A stretch of DNA of 64,000 nt, taken from Nocardioides ferulae. GTDB lineage: Bacteria; Actinomycetota; Actinomycetes; Propionibacteriales; Nocardioidaceae. The DNA lies in NCBI RefSeq assembly GCF_003660455.1, contig NZ_QZVR01000008.1, positions 62,001-126,000 of the forward strand, in the 5' to 3' direction. A program made the translations under genes and the position numbers. Of the stretch, positions 38,535 to 46,379 are shown piece after piece. Every line of letters starts with the position of its first letter. Position 1 is the first letter of the stretch. The notes under the pieces were generated by a model. The model searched no databases and was not told the DNA's origin. It was given only the letters and a program-made list of their open reading frames with translations.

Positions 38535-40160
38535 ATGATCACAGGTGACGGCCCGCCCGAGGCGCCGGAAGCCGTGGTCGAGCGCGTCCGGGTCGACGAC
38601 CGAGGCATCCACCTGCGGGCCGCCCACGACCGAGTCGTCGACTTCCTCTTCGACGGCCGCCGGATCGGGTCGTTCTGGCTCCTGCGCGACACCGTCGCCG
38701 ACGGAGCCGACCGGCTCTTCGCCTGGCCGACCGCGCTGGTGCCCTACCTGCGGGGAGCGACGCGGGTCGCCCTGGTCGACCACCTCTCGGAGCGTCAGGT
38801 GCACGACGTCGAGGTCGTCCTCGGCGAGGGCGGCGACGACCGGATCCGCGTCGAGGACGGCAACGGCAACCCGCTCGGTCTCGACAAGAGCCAGCGGCTG
38901 ATGCGGCTCTTCGACAGCCGGGACCGGCGGCAGCTCGACCCGCTGCTCGACGCCATCGAGGCGGTGGTGGCCGAGCTCGAGGCCTGCGGACTGGAGCCCT
39001 TCCTGGCCTACGGCACCCTCCTGGGCGCGGTCCGAGACGGCCAGCTCATCGGCTACGACTCCGACGCCGACCTCGGCTACGTCAGCAGGTTCGACCACCC
39101 GGTCGACGTGGCGCGAGAGTCCTTCCGCGTCCAGCGGGCCCTGGTCGAGCGGGGGTACCGGATCACCCGCTACAGCGGTCTGGCGTTCAAGATCGTCATC
39201 GAGGAGGCCGACGGCGCGCGGCGCGGGCTCGACGTCTTCGGCGGCTTCCGGCGCGACGGGGTGCTCTACCTGATGGGCGAGGTGGGCCATCGGTTCCGTG
39301 ACGAGTGGCTGTGGCCCCGAGGCGAGACCACCCTGGCCGGACGTCGGCTGCCGGCGCCGGCCCAGCCCGAGCACCTGCTCGAGGCCATGTACGGCCCGCA
39401 CTGGCGCGTCCCCGACCCCGCCTTCAAGTTCTCGACTCCCCGCACGGCCCAGCGGCGGCTCAACGGTTGGTTCCGGGGCACCCGCGTGGGCCGGGAGGAG
39501 GTCTGGGACCGCCACTACCACCGGGGTGGGGCCGCTCCGAGGAAGAACCCCACCCCGTTCGTGCGCTGGGTGCGCGCCCGCGAGCCCGAGCTCGGCACGG
39601 CGGTGGACCTCGGCTGCGGCACCGGCCGAGACGTGCTCTGGCTCGCCCAGCAGGGCGTGGAGGCCTGGGGCCTGGACTTCGTGGCACGGGCCTTCCGCAC
39701 CGCCGAGCGCCGTGCCGGGGCCAAGGGGCTGCCGGCCCACTTCCTCTGGACCAACCTCACCGAGCTCCGGTCGGTGCTCGTCGCCGGCGCTCTGCTGTCG
39801 AGACGACCCGGCCCCCGCGTCGTCCTGGCCCGACACGTCGCCGACGCCACCAACGAGCACGGCCGCGAGAACCTGATCCGCCTGGCTCGCATGGTCACCC
39901 GGGGCTCGGGCCGGCTGTACCTGCAGGTCACGTCCGGACCGGCGGACGGACCGGCGGACGGGCCGGGCGCAGCGGCCGGCGAGCTCGGCGTCCACCCGAT
40001 CGACCTCGAGCGCTTCGAAGCGCAGGTGGCTCGGCTCGGCGGCCGCGTCGTCGAGCGCGTCGAGGTGGGCGCCGGTGCCGCCCCGACCACCGACGCCGGC
40101 TCCCGGCGTGCGCAGACCCACCCTCAGACCAGCAGATTGGTGATCGAGTGGAACCCGTGA
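38535..40160 (+). CDS. LicD-type phosphotransferase fused to a class I methyltransferase
   Basis: A 541-residue protein of three parts. Residues 1 to about 125 are a beta-rich domain I do not recognise. About 130-300 is a LicD domain: AYGTLLGAVRDG near 160 and the acidic YDSDADLGY at 174-182, then FKIVIEEADG and GLDVFGGF. LicD proteins transfer phosphocholine or related groups onto surface polymers. About 350-480 is a SAM methyltransferase with motif I VDLGCGTGRD at 356-365. Together they suggest attachment and methylation of a substituent on a glycan. The stop overlaps the next start (GTGA), opening a tight operon through 42907. Confidence 0.8.
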   Translation: MITGDGPPEAPEAVVERVRVDDRGIHLRAAHDRVVDFLFDGRRIGSFWLLRDTVADGADRLFAWPTALVPYLRGATRVALVDHLSERQVHDVEVVLGEGGDDRIRVEDGNGNPLGLDKSQRLMRLFDSRDRRQLDPLLDAIEAVVAELEACGLEPFLAYGTLLGAVRDGQLIGYDSDADLGYVSRFDHPVDVARESFRVQRALVERGYRITRYSGLAFKIVIEEADGARRGLDVFGGFRRDGVLYLMGEVGHRFRDEWLWPRGETTLAGRRLPAPAQPEHLLEAMYGPHWRVPDPAFKFSTPRTAQRRLNGWFRGTRVGREEVWDRHYHRGGAAPRKNPTPFVRWVRAREPELGTAVDLGCGTGRDVLWLAQQGVEAWGLDFVARAFRTAERRAGAKGLPAHFLWTNLTELRSVLVAGALLSRRPGPRVVLARHVADATNEHGRENLIRLARMVTRGSGRLYLQVTSGPADGPADGPGAAAGELGVHPIDLERFEAQVARLGGRVVERVEVGAGAAPTTDAGSRRAQTHPQTSRLVIEWNP

Positions 40161-40408
40161 AGACCGCCCTGCCCCAGCGCGTGAAGGGAGCCGCGGGCCG
40201 CTACCGCGGCCTGGCCGGCCTGGCCGATCGCGTCCGCGAGCTCGAGGACGAGGTGCAGGAGTGCCGCCAGCTCAACCTGCGCCTCGCCGAGCTCACCGAC
40301 GTGATGATGGAGCTGCTGGTGCCGTTGGCCGACCGTGACCCGGACCGGGTCGAGGAGCTGCTCGAGCGGTACCGCCGCACGATCAGCGACCCGCCGCCGC
40401 GGCGATGA
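40157..40408 (+). CDS. Small coiled-coil protein of the LicD operon
   Basis: An 83-residue protein. Residues about 20-45 (LADRVRELEDEVQECRQL) form a short coiled coil, and 55-75 (DRDPDRVEELLERYRRTI) a charged helix. The N-terminus is basic. It overlaps the LicD gene (GTGA) before it and the sulfotransferase gene (ATGA) after it, so it is made together with both. No enzyme motif is present; a scaffold or adaptor is a guess. GTG 40148 is an alternative start. Confidence 0.65.
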   Translation: MKTALPQRVKGAAGRYRGLAGLADRVRELEDEVQECRQLNLRLAELTDVMMELLVPLADRDPDRVEELLERYRRTISDPPPRR

Positions 40409-41541
40409 CGCGCCGGGTCTTCCTGCACGTCGGGCTGCCGAAGACCGGCACCACCTACCTGCAGGACGCCCTGTGGGCGAACCGCGACCGGCTGGCCGAG
40501 CGCGGCCTGCTGTTGCCGGGGCGCCGTCGCTGGCACCTGCTGGCCTCGCTGGAGGTGCGCGAGGACCCCGGGCTCGCGAACCGGCCAGGGGCGATCGAGC
40601 ACCCCTGGCGGGCGCTGGTCGCCGAGATCGAGGGCTGGCGGGGGGACGCGCTGGTCAGTCACGAGTTCTTCGGGGCCGCCTCCGCCGAGCAGGCGCGCCG
40701 GGCGGTCGCCGAGCTCGGCGACGTGGAGGTGCACGTCGTGGTCACCGCGCGCGCCATGGTCGACCTGTTCCTCTCGCGGTGGCAGGAGTGGGTCAAGAAC
40801 GGTGCCCGCGGGGCGGTCGACCGCTACCCGCCGAAGGCCAAGGGTGCCGCCGCGGAGACCGGCGAATGGGGCTGGCCCAGCTTCGATCTCGGCATCGTGC
40901 TCGACCGCTGGGGCAGCGCGGTGCCCCCCGAGCGGGTGCACGTGCTGCCGATGGCGCCGGGCCGCTCCGACCCGCAGGAGCTGTGGCAGCGCCTGCTGGG
41001 GGTGCTCGGCGTACCCGCCGACGGCCTCGAGGCGCCCGAGGCGGCCGCCAACCCGTCCCTGGGCCTGGTCGAGATCGAGCTGCTGCGCCGGGTCAACGCC
41101 CATCTCGAGGGCTTCCGGTCGGCCTTCGACCGCGGCCGCTGGATCCGCGGCTACCTCGGTGAGGGCGGTGTGCTCCCGACGTCGCGCGAGAAGTTCCGAC
41201 CCGGCGAGGAGAAGCTGGCCGAGCTGACCGAGCGGGCGGAGCGGGCGCTGCGGATGCTGCGCGAAGGCGGCTACGACGTGGTCGGCGACGTGTCGCTGCT
41301 CGAACAGCGCGACCTCGGCCCGCGCCGCCACCCGAGCGAGGTGACCGACGCCGAGCTGGTCGACGCCGCGGCCCACACCATCGCCCGGATGACCTCCGAC
41401 GTGAGATCACTCACCCTCGACGGTGACGACGCGACGGAGGGGTCGAAACGAGGGCGGGGCCTGCCTCGTGCCCGTGTTAACGTGCCACGGCTCATCGCGC
41501 CGCGGCGCAAGACCAGGGACAGCCGGAAGGGAACGAGCTGA
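40405..41541 (+). CDS. Sulfotransferase-like protein, paralogue 3
   Basis: A 378-residue protein. The phosphate loop is VFLHVGLPKTGTTYLQ at about 5-20. The second element is VVVTARAMVDLFLSRWQEWVK, where the usual RD pair is RA. The C-terminus is basic (RLIAPRRKTRDSRKG). The ATG overlaps the previous stop by four bases and the secreted PLD gene begins one base after its own stop, so it sits in the middle of the LicD operon. Confidence 0.75.
   Translation: MTRRVFLHVGLPKTGTTYLQDALWANRDRLAERGLLLPGRRRWHLLASLEVREDPGLANRPGAIEHPWRALVAEIEGWRGDALVSHEFFGAASAEQARRAVAELGDVEVHVVVTARAMVDLFLSRWQEWVKNGARGAVDRYPPKAKGAAAETGEWGWPSFDLGIVLDRWGSAVPPERVHVLPMAPGRSDPQELWQRLLGVLGVPADGLEAPEAAANPSLGLVEIELLRRVNAHLEGFRSAFDRGRWIRGYLGEGGVLPTSREKFRPGEEKLAELTERAERALRMLREGGYDVVGDVSLLEQRDLGPRRHPSEVTDAELVDAAAHTIARMTSDVRSLTLDGDDATEGSKRGRGLPRARVNVPRLIAPRRKTRDSRKGTS
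41478..41483 (+). promoter_or_regulatory. Possible internal promoter before the PLD-like gene
   Basis: TAACGT, within the end of the sulfotransferase gene and 59 bases before the GTG at 41543, could give the secreted protein extra transcription. Confidence 0.3.
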
Positions 41542-41542
41542 C

Positions 41543-42907
41543 GTGATCAAGCGCGCAACCGGGCGACTGCTCGTCGCACTCGGAGTGGGCGCGGTGGTCT
41601 TCGCCGGCACCGGCGGTGCCACCGGAGCACCGACGGCCGTCCACGCCGCCGGCACCACGACCGTCGCCGCCCAGGTGTCGGTGGAGAGCGCCGCCCGCAA
41701 GCCCACGTGGCGGCCCACCCAGGGCGGCAAGTTCAACGTGCCCCGGGTCGGGGGCGACAAGCAGTACCGACTCGAGAAGCAGGTCGTCAGCGCCATCCGG
41801 CATGCCCGCAAGGGCTCGCAGATCAAGATCTCGCTGTTCTCCTTCGACCGGTTCCCGGTCGCCGACGCCTTGATCGCAGCTCACCGGCGCGGCGTCGACG
41901 TGAAGGTCCTCATGAACGACCACGAGGAGCCGCGGGCACAGAAGAAGCTGCGCCGCGTGATCGGCAAGAACCGGTCCAAGCGCAGCTACATCTACCAGTG
42001 CCAGAACGGCTGCCGGTCGACGGGCGAGAACAACCACTCGAAGTTCTTCCTGTTCTCCCACACCGGCGCAGCGCGCGATGTGGTCATGGTCGGTTCGGTC
42101 AACATGAAGCTCAACGGGTCGAAGAACCAGTACAACGACCTGTGGACCAAGAACGACGCCCCCGCCCTCTACGCGACGTTCGACGACCTGTTCCGCCGGA
42201 TGCGGCCCGACAAGGTCGACAAGCCGACGTACATGCGCCGTGAGATCGGCAAGAACTTCATGCTGCAGGTCACGCCGTTCCACAACGAGGGTCCCGACAA
42301 CGACCCGATCGACACGGTCCTCGACCCCGTGAAGTGCAAGGGCGCTCGCGGCGGCACCGGCACCAACGGACGCACGCTCATCCGGGTCAACATGCACGCC
42401 TGGAACGGCCGGCGAGGCACCTACCTCGCCGAACGATTCCGCAAGCTCTACGCCGCGGGCTGCGACGTCAAGCTGCAGTACGGCTACGCCGGGAAGCTGG
42501 TGCGCGACGAGTTCGGCATCAAGACCCCCCGCGGCTACATGCCGATCCGTGCCAACGGTTTCGACACCGACGGTGACGAGGAGACCGACCTCTACAGTCA
42601 CATGAAGCTGCTGATCATCACCGGCAACTACGGCGGCGACCGATCCGCCAAGGTCGTGGTGACCGGATCCAGCAACTACCAGGACTCGGGGGTGCGCGGT
42701 GACGAGGTCATCTTGCGCATGCTCAACCAGGACCGCACCACCGCGCAGTACCTGAAGAACTGGAAGTGGATGTGGGAGAACCGCACCCGCGAGGTGCCCC
42801 ACGTCCAGCCCAAGCGGAGCACCGACCGCTTCGGGCGACCGCTCCCCGAGCGTCGGGTCTATCTCGCGGGTCCCGGCATCGACAGCCCCGAATGGGAGGA
42901 CGAGTAA
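41543..42907 (+). CDS. Secreted phospholipase D-like protein
   Basis: A 454-residue protein with GTG start and a signal peptide (RLLVALGVGAVVFAGTGG) cleaved near residue 35. Two PLD half-sites can be seen: HSKFFLF followed by GSVNMKLNGS, and HMKLLII followed by GSSNYQDSG. These keep His, Lys, Gly-Ser and Asn, but the aspartate usual in HxKxxxxD is missing from both. PLD-family enzymes cut or transfer phosphodiesters in lipids or nucleic acids. A CQNGC pair may form a disulfide. As last gene of the LicD operon it may act on the same surface material. Confidence 0.8.
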   Translation: MIKRATGRLLVALGVGAVVFAGTGGATGAPTAVHAAGTTTVAAQVSVESAARKPTWRPTQGGKFNVPRVGGDKQYRLEKQVVSAIRHARKGSQIKISLFSFDRFPVADALIAAHRRGVDVKVLMNDHEEPRAQKKLRRVIGKNRSKRSYIYQCQNGCRSTGENNHSKFFLFSHTGAARDVVMVGSVNMKLNGSKNQYNDLWTKNDAPALYATFDDLFRRMRPDKVDKPTYMRREIGKNFMLQVTPFHNEGPDNDPIDTVLDPVKCKGARGGTGTNGRTLIRVNMHAWNGRRGTYLAERFRKLYAAGCDVKLQYGYAGKLVRDEFGIKTPRGYMPIRANGFDTDGDEETDLYSHMKLLIITGNYGGDRSAKVVVTGSSNYQDSGVRGDEVILRMLNQDRTTAQYLKNWKWMWENRTREVPHVQPKRSTDRFGRPLPERRVYLAGPGIDSPEWEDE

Positions 42908-42912
42908 CACTC

Positions 42913-44106
42913 ATGGGCCGACTCTGTGAGACGGACGGACTGACCGAGGACCAGCAGGAGATCCTCGCCGCGGTCCGGCAGTTCGTCGAGAAGGAGATCA
43001 TTCCCGTCGCGACCGAACTCGAGCACGCCGACGAGTACCCCACGCAGATCGTGGAGGGCCTCAAGGAGCTCGGCATCTTCGGCCTGATGATCCCCGAGGA
43101 GTACGACGGTCTGGGGGAGTCGCTGCTGACCTACGCGCTGTGCGTGGAGGAGATCGCGCGCGGCTGGATGAGCGTCTCCGGCGTCATCAACACCCACTTC
43201 ATCGTGGCCTACATGCTGATGAAGCACGGCACCGAGGAGCAGAAGCGCAAGTACCTCCCCAAGATGGCCACCGGTGAGATCCGCGGGGCCTTCTCGATGT
43301 CCGAGCCCGGTCTGGGCTCCGACGTCTCGGCGATCAAGACCAAGGCCACCCGCACCGATGACGGCTACGAGATCACCGGCCAGAAGATGTGGCTGACCAA
43401 CGGCGGATCCTCCACGCTGGTCGCGGTGCTGGTCAAGACCGACGAGGGCGCCGACAGCGTCTACCGGAACATGACCACGTTCCTGGTCGAGAAGGAGCCC
43501 GGCTTCGGCGAGACCGCGCAGGGCGTCACCGTGCCCGGCAAGATCGACAAGATGGGCTACAAGGGCATCGACACCACCGAGATGGTGTTCGAGGGTCACC
43601 GGATCTCCGCCGACCAGATCCTCGGCGGCGAGCCCGGCAAGGGCTTCTACCAGATGATGGACGGCGTCGAGGTCGGCCGCGTCAACGTCGCCGCGCGAGC
43701 CTGCGGCCTGGCGATCCGCGGTTTCGAGCTGGGCGTCGCCTACGCCCAGCAGCGTGAGACCTTCGGCAAGCCGATCGCCCAGCACCAGGCGATCCTGTTC
43801 CGGCTCGCCGAGATGGCCACCAAGGTCGAGACCGCGCACACGATGATGGTCAAGGCCGCCCGGCTCAAGGACTCCGGCAAGCGGATGGACGTCGAGGCCG
43901 GGATGGCCAAGATGCTCGCCAGCGAGTACGCCAACGAGGTCGTCGAGGACTCCTTCCGGATCCACGGCGGCTACGGCTACTCCAAGGAGTACGAGATCGA
44001 GCGACTGATGCGCGAGGTCAAGTTCATGCTGATCGGCGAGGGCACCTCCGACATCCAGAAGATGATCATCGGACGGCGGCTGCTCGAGGACTACAAGCTG
44101 CGCTGA
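42913..44106 (+). CDS. Acyl-CoA dehydrogenase
   Basis: A 397-residue FAD-dependent acyl-CoA dehydrogenase (beta-oxidation or branched-chain catabolism). Motifs are FSMSEPGLGSDVSAIKT for FAD and substrate, WLTNGG, and RDYGGYGY-like IHGGYGYSKEYEIER with the catalytic glutamate expected in the helix starting YEIERLMR, then GEGTSDIQKMIIGR. ATG 42913 is five bases after the PLD stop, with no clear ribosome-binding site; it may be co-transcribed. A MaoC dehydratase gene lies 1.6 kb downstream. A strong terminator follows. Confidence 0.92.
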   Translation: MGRLCETDGLTEDQQEILAAVRQFVEKEIIPVATELEHADEYPTQIVEGLKELGIFGLMIPEEYDGLGESLLTYALCVEEIARGWMSVSGVINTHFIVAYMLMKHGTEEQKRKYLPKMATGEIRGAFSMSEPGLGSDVSAIKTKATRTDDGYEITGQKMWLTNGGSSTLVAVLVKTDEGADSVYRNMTTFLVEKEPGFGETAQGVTVPGKIDKMGYKGIDTTEMVFEGHRISADQILGGEPGKGFYQMMDGVEVGRVNVAARACGLAIRGFELGVAYAQQRETFGKPIAQHQAILFRLAEMATKVETAHTMMVKAARLKDSGKRMDVEAGMAKMLASEYANEVVEDSFRIHGGYGYSKEYEIERLMREVKFMLIGEGTSDIQKMIIGRRLLEDYKLR

Positions 44107-44122
44107 CCCCCTGCACCTCGAA

Positions 44123-44152
44123 GGGCCTCGCGACCCACAGGTCGCGAGGCCC
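44123..44152 (+). terminator. Terminator of the acyl-CoA dehydrogenase gene
   Basis: GGGCCTCGCGACC (44123-44135) pairs perfectly with 44140-44152 around a CACA loop. Confidence 0.8.
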
Positions 44153-44178
44153 TCGTGCGTTCCCGGTGGGGGATCCGG

Positions 44179-45177
44179 TCAGTCGTCGGCGGGCGGCTTG
44201 ACCGGCCCGCCCGAGCGCAGCAGGTCGACGAGCGCCGCGACGGCCGCGTCGCGCACCTGCGCTGCGGGCACCTCGCTCGGGTCGCTCCCCGGGACGTCGA
44301 CGGGGGTGAGGTCGGCGAGGTCACCGACGACGCGTACTCCGCTGTCGGCGATGCGGGCGACGATGCGATCGGCGTTCTTCCTCAGCCACCGCGGCACCGT
44401 GAAGCCGATGGTGTCCTCGTGCTCCTTGTGGTTGACGAGCACGTGCTTGGCCAGCGCCTTGACCTTCTTCTTGTACTCCAGCTTGTCGAGGTCGGCCAGC
44501 TCGGCGTTGAGCTGGGCCATGAGAGCAACCGACGCGGTGCCCAGTGACTCGTTGGCGCGGGGTGCCTCCAGCCACGGTGCCGCGGAGACGCCCGCGACCT
44601 CGCAGAACCGGTCCCACAGCAGCTCGGAGGGGGAGCCGGGCGGCGGGACCGTGACCACCGTGACGTGGTCGCTGCCGAACGCCGCGACCCAGCGCTCGAT
44701 GATGCGGGCCGAGCCCTGCTGCCGCCAGAACTTCTTGCCCGCCTCGCCGCCGTTGCGGATGCCGTCGAGATACTCCGGCCAGGTCCAGGTGCCGCGGTTC
44801 TTCACCGACTCCTGCCACATCGCCGGCACCGCTCGACCGAGGTCGCGCACGGTGATGACCACCTGCACGTCGGCGCCGGCGAGGTCGTCCGCCGCGACGG
44901 CGATCCGGGACTCGGGCATGGGGCCGAGGTACTCCATGGAGACCACCGAGGTGCCCGGATGGGCCAGGATCTCCTCCCGCAGCGACGCCCAGGCGCCGGC
45001 CTTGGCGGTGGGGGAGCCGTTGAGATCCTTGGCCGCCTCCGAGTGCCGGCGCCAGGTGGGGCCCGGGAACAGCACCCCCTGCTCGGCCAGGAGGTCGCGG
45101 TTCGCACCCAACCGGCCCTGGATGAAGGTCGTGCCGGACTTCATCAAGCCGACGTGAAGTACCACCCGCTCGGCCAT
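44179..45177 (-). CDS. Sulfotransferase-like protein, paralogue 4
   Basis: A 332-residue protein starting MAERVVLHVGLMKSGTTFIQ, with the phosphate loop at about 5-20. The second element is VVITVRDLGRAVPAMWQESVK, with the WQES shared by its paralogues, then WPEYL. It is the only one of the four on the minus strand and is separated from the others by the acyl-CoA dehydrogenase gene, which suggests duplication and rearrangement. Substrate unknown. Confidence 0.75.
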   Translation of the reverse strand: MAERVVLHVGLMKSGTTFIQGRLGANRDLLAEQGVLFPGPTWRRHSEAAKDLNGSPTAKAGAWASLREEILAHPGTSVVSMEYLGPMPESRIAVAADDLAGADVQVVITVRDLGRAVPAMWQESVKNRGTWTWPEYLDGIRNGGEAGKKFWRQQGSARIIERWVAAFGSDHVTVVTVPPPGSPSELLWDRFCEVAGVSAAPWLEAPRANESLGTASVALMAQLNAELADLDKLEYKKKVKALAKHVLVNHKEHEDTIGFTVPRWLRKNADRIVARIADSGVRVVGDLADLTPVDVPGSDPSEVPAAQVRDAAVAALVDLLRSGGPVKPPADD

Positions 45178-45337
45178 CCCCGTCCTCTCGCTCGCCTCGA
45201 CTGGCCGCTCATCCTTCCACAGGCGAACCGGCCGGCCCGCACCCGCGTAGCCTTCCCGGACCTCCTAATCGGGTCGACGCCGCCCCCTCCTGGTGGGAAG
45301 GTGGGAGAACCATCGCCGCGCCGACCAGGAGGACGCC

Positions 45338-45553
45338 GTGCCTGCCACCCCACCCAACTCCGGCAAGGGCCAGCCCGTGAGCGGAGGGAACGACGACCTC
45401 AAGGCCAAGATGCGCGAGGCGCTCGAGCGCAAGAAGGCGCACGACCAGGGCGTTCCCGGCGACGGACCCGTGCGTGAGAAGGCACACGGCTCGGAGGTCG
45501 TCGGCGGCGGGCCGCGCCTGCACCGGCGCAAGGCCGGTGGGGGCGGGTCCTGA
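45338..45553 (+). CDS. DUF5302 family small protein
   Basis: A 71-residue charged protein. DDLKAKMREALERKKAHDQG is a single helix and RLHRRKAGG a basic end, the two blocks of the actinobacterial DUF5302 family. It is probably largely disordered. AGGAGG at 45327-45332 sits five bases before the GTG. Function unknown. Confidence 0.75.
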   Translation: MPATPPNSGKGQPVSGGNDDLKAKMREALERKKAHDQGVPGDGPVREKAHGSEVVGGGPRLHRRKAGGGGS

Positions 45554-45586
45554 GCCAGGATCCACCGACCCTCTGACCAGCCCTCG

Positions 45587-45605
45587 GACCGACCCGGTGT
45601 CGGTC
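45587..45605 (+). terminator. Possible terminator behind the DUF5302 gene
   Basis: GACCGAC (45587-45593) pairs with 45599-45605 around a five-base loop, within a GGTC-rich stretch. Confidence 0.35.
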
Positions 45606-45722
45606 GGTCGGTGAGGTTCGCCACGTGTCCGGCAGGCGCCAGGTGCCGCCCGCATTCGGCACGATGGTCCCCGAACGCCTGCCCAGGACCGTGAGAGCAG
45701 GACCGTCAGAGAGGGAGTGCCC

Positions 45723-46256
45723 ATGCAGTTCGGCCGCAGCTACGAGGAGTTCGAGGTCGGTGCGACCTACAAGCACTGGCCCGGCAAGACGGTCACCGAG
45801 TACGACGACCACCTGTTCTGCCTGCTCACGATGAACCACCACCCGCTGCACCTGGACGAGAACTACGCCCAGGAGACCACCCAGTTCGGCAAGAACGTCG
45901 TGGTCGGCAACTACGTCTACTCGATCCTGCTCGGCATGTCGGTGCCCGACATCTCCGGCAAGGCGATCGCGAACCTGGAGATCGAGTCGCTGCGCCACGT
46001 GGCACCGACCTTCCACGGTGACACGCTCTACGGCGAGACCACGGTGCTCGACAAGTGGGAGTCGAAGTCGAAGGACGATCGCGGCGTCGTGCACGTGGAG
46101 ACCATCGGCTACAACCAGGACGGCAAGGTCGTGTGCATCTTCCGCCGCAAGGTGATGGTGCCCAAGAACAGCTACCTCGAGGCCCGCGGCGGCGAGCAGC
46201 CCGGCCGGCCGGTGCCGCAACCGGACAAGAACTGGAGCGGCCCCGCACCGAGCTAG
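45723..46256 (+). CDS. MaoC family dehydratase
   Basis: A 177-residue hot-dog-fold protein. FGRSYEEFEVGATYKHW opens the domain. MNHHPLHLDENYA carries the histidine and aspartate of the hydratase motif, and NVVVGNYVYSILLGMSV follows. Such enzymes hydrate enoyl-CoA or related thioesters, which suits the acyl-CoA dehydrogenase upstream. GGGAG stands before ATG 45723; a GTG six bases earlier is possible. The last codons and the stop belong to a 39-base direct repeat. Confidence 0.88.
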   Translation: MQFGRSYEEFEVGATYKHWPGKTVTEYDDHLFCLLTMNHHPLHLDENYAQETTQFGKNVVVGNYVYSILLGMSVPDISGKAIANLEIESLRHVAPTFHGDTLYGETTVLDKWESKSKDDRGVVHVETIGYNQDGKVVCIFRRKVMVPKNSYLEARGGEQPGRPVPQPDKNWSGPAPS

Positions 46257-46276
46257 CGAGATGCGGGAGGAGCCGC
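46238..46276 (+). repeat. 39-base direct repeat, copy 1 (end of maoC)
   Basis: It starts CGGCCCCGCACCGAGCTAGC and ends GGAGGAGCCGC-like. It matches 46341-46379 at 37 of 39 positions, 103 bases downstream, and contains the maoC stop. Confidence 0.8.
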
Positions 46277-46340
46277 GAAGGTTGAGGAGCGTGGGCCGGG
46301 ACGGCGCGGAGCGGCAGGCCGGCCACGCGTCTCGAAACCA

Positions 46341-46379
46341 CGGCCCCGCACCGAGCTAGCGAGGGGCGGGAGGAGCCGC
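46341..46379 (+). repeat. 39-base direct repeat, copy 2 (end of MFS gene)
   Basis: Second copy of the repeat. Its palindromic AGCTAGC supplies the stop of the minus-strand MFS gene at 46356-46358, as copy 1 supplies the stop of maoC on the plus strand. Confidence 0.8.

Noticed and set aside
32816..45177. Recently acquired island or mobile element
   Set aside because: No integrase, transposase, tRNA or attachment repeat was seen at the borders, and base composition looks like the rest.
44179..45177. Recent tandem duplication of the sulfotransferase-like genes
   Set aside because: Only the loop and WQ regions are alike; most of each sequence is diverged, so the duplications are old or the genes came separately.
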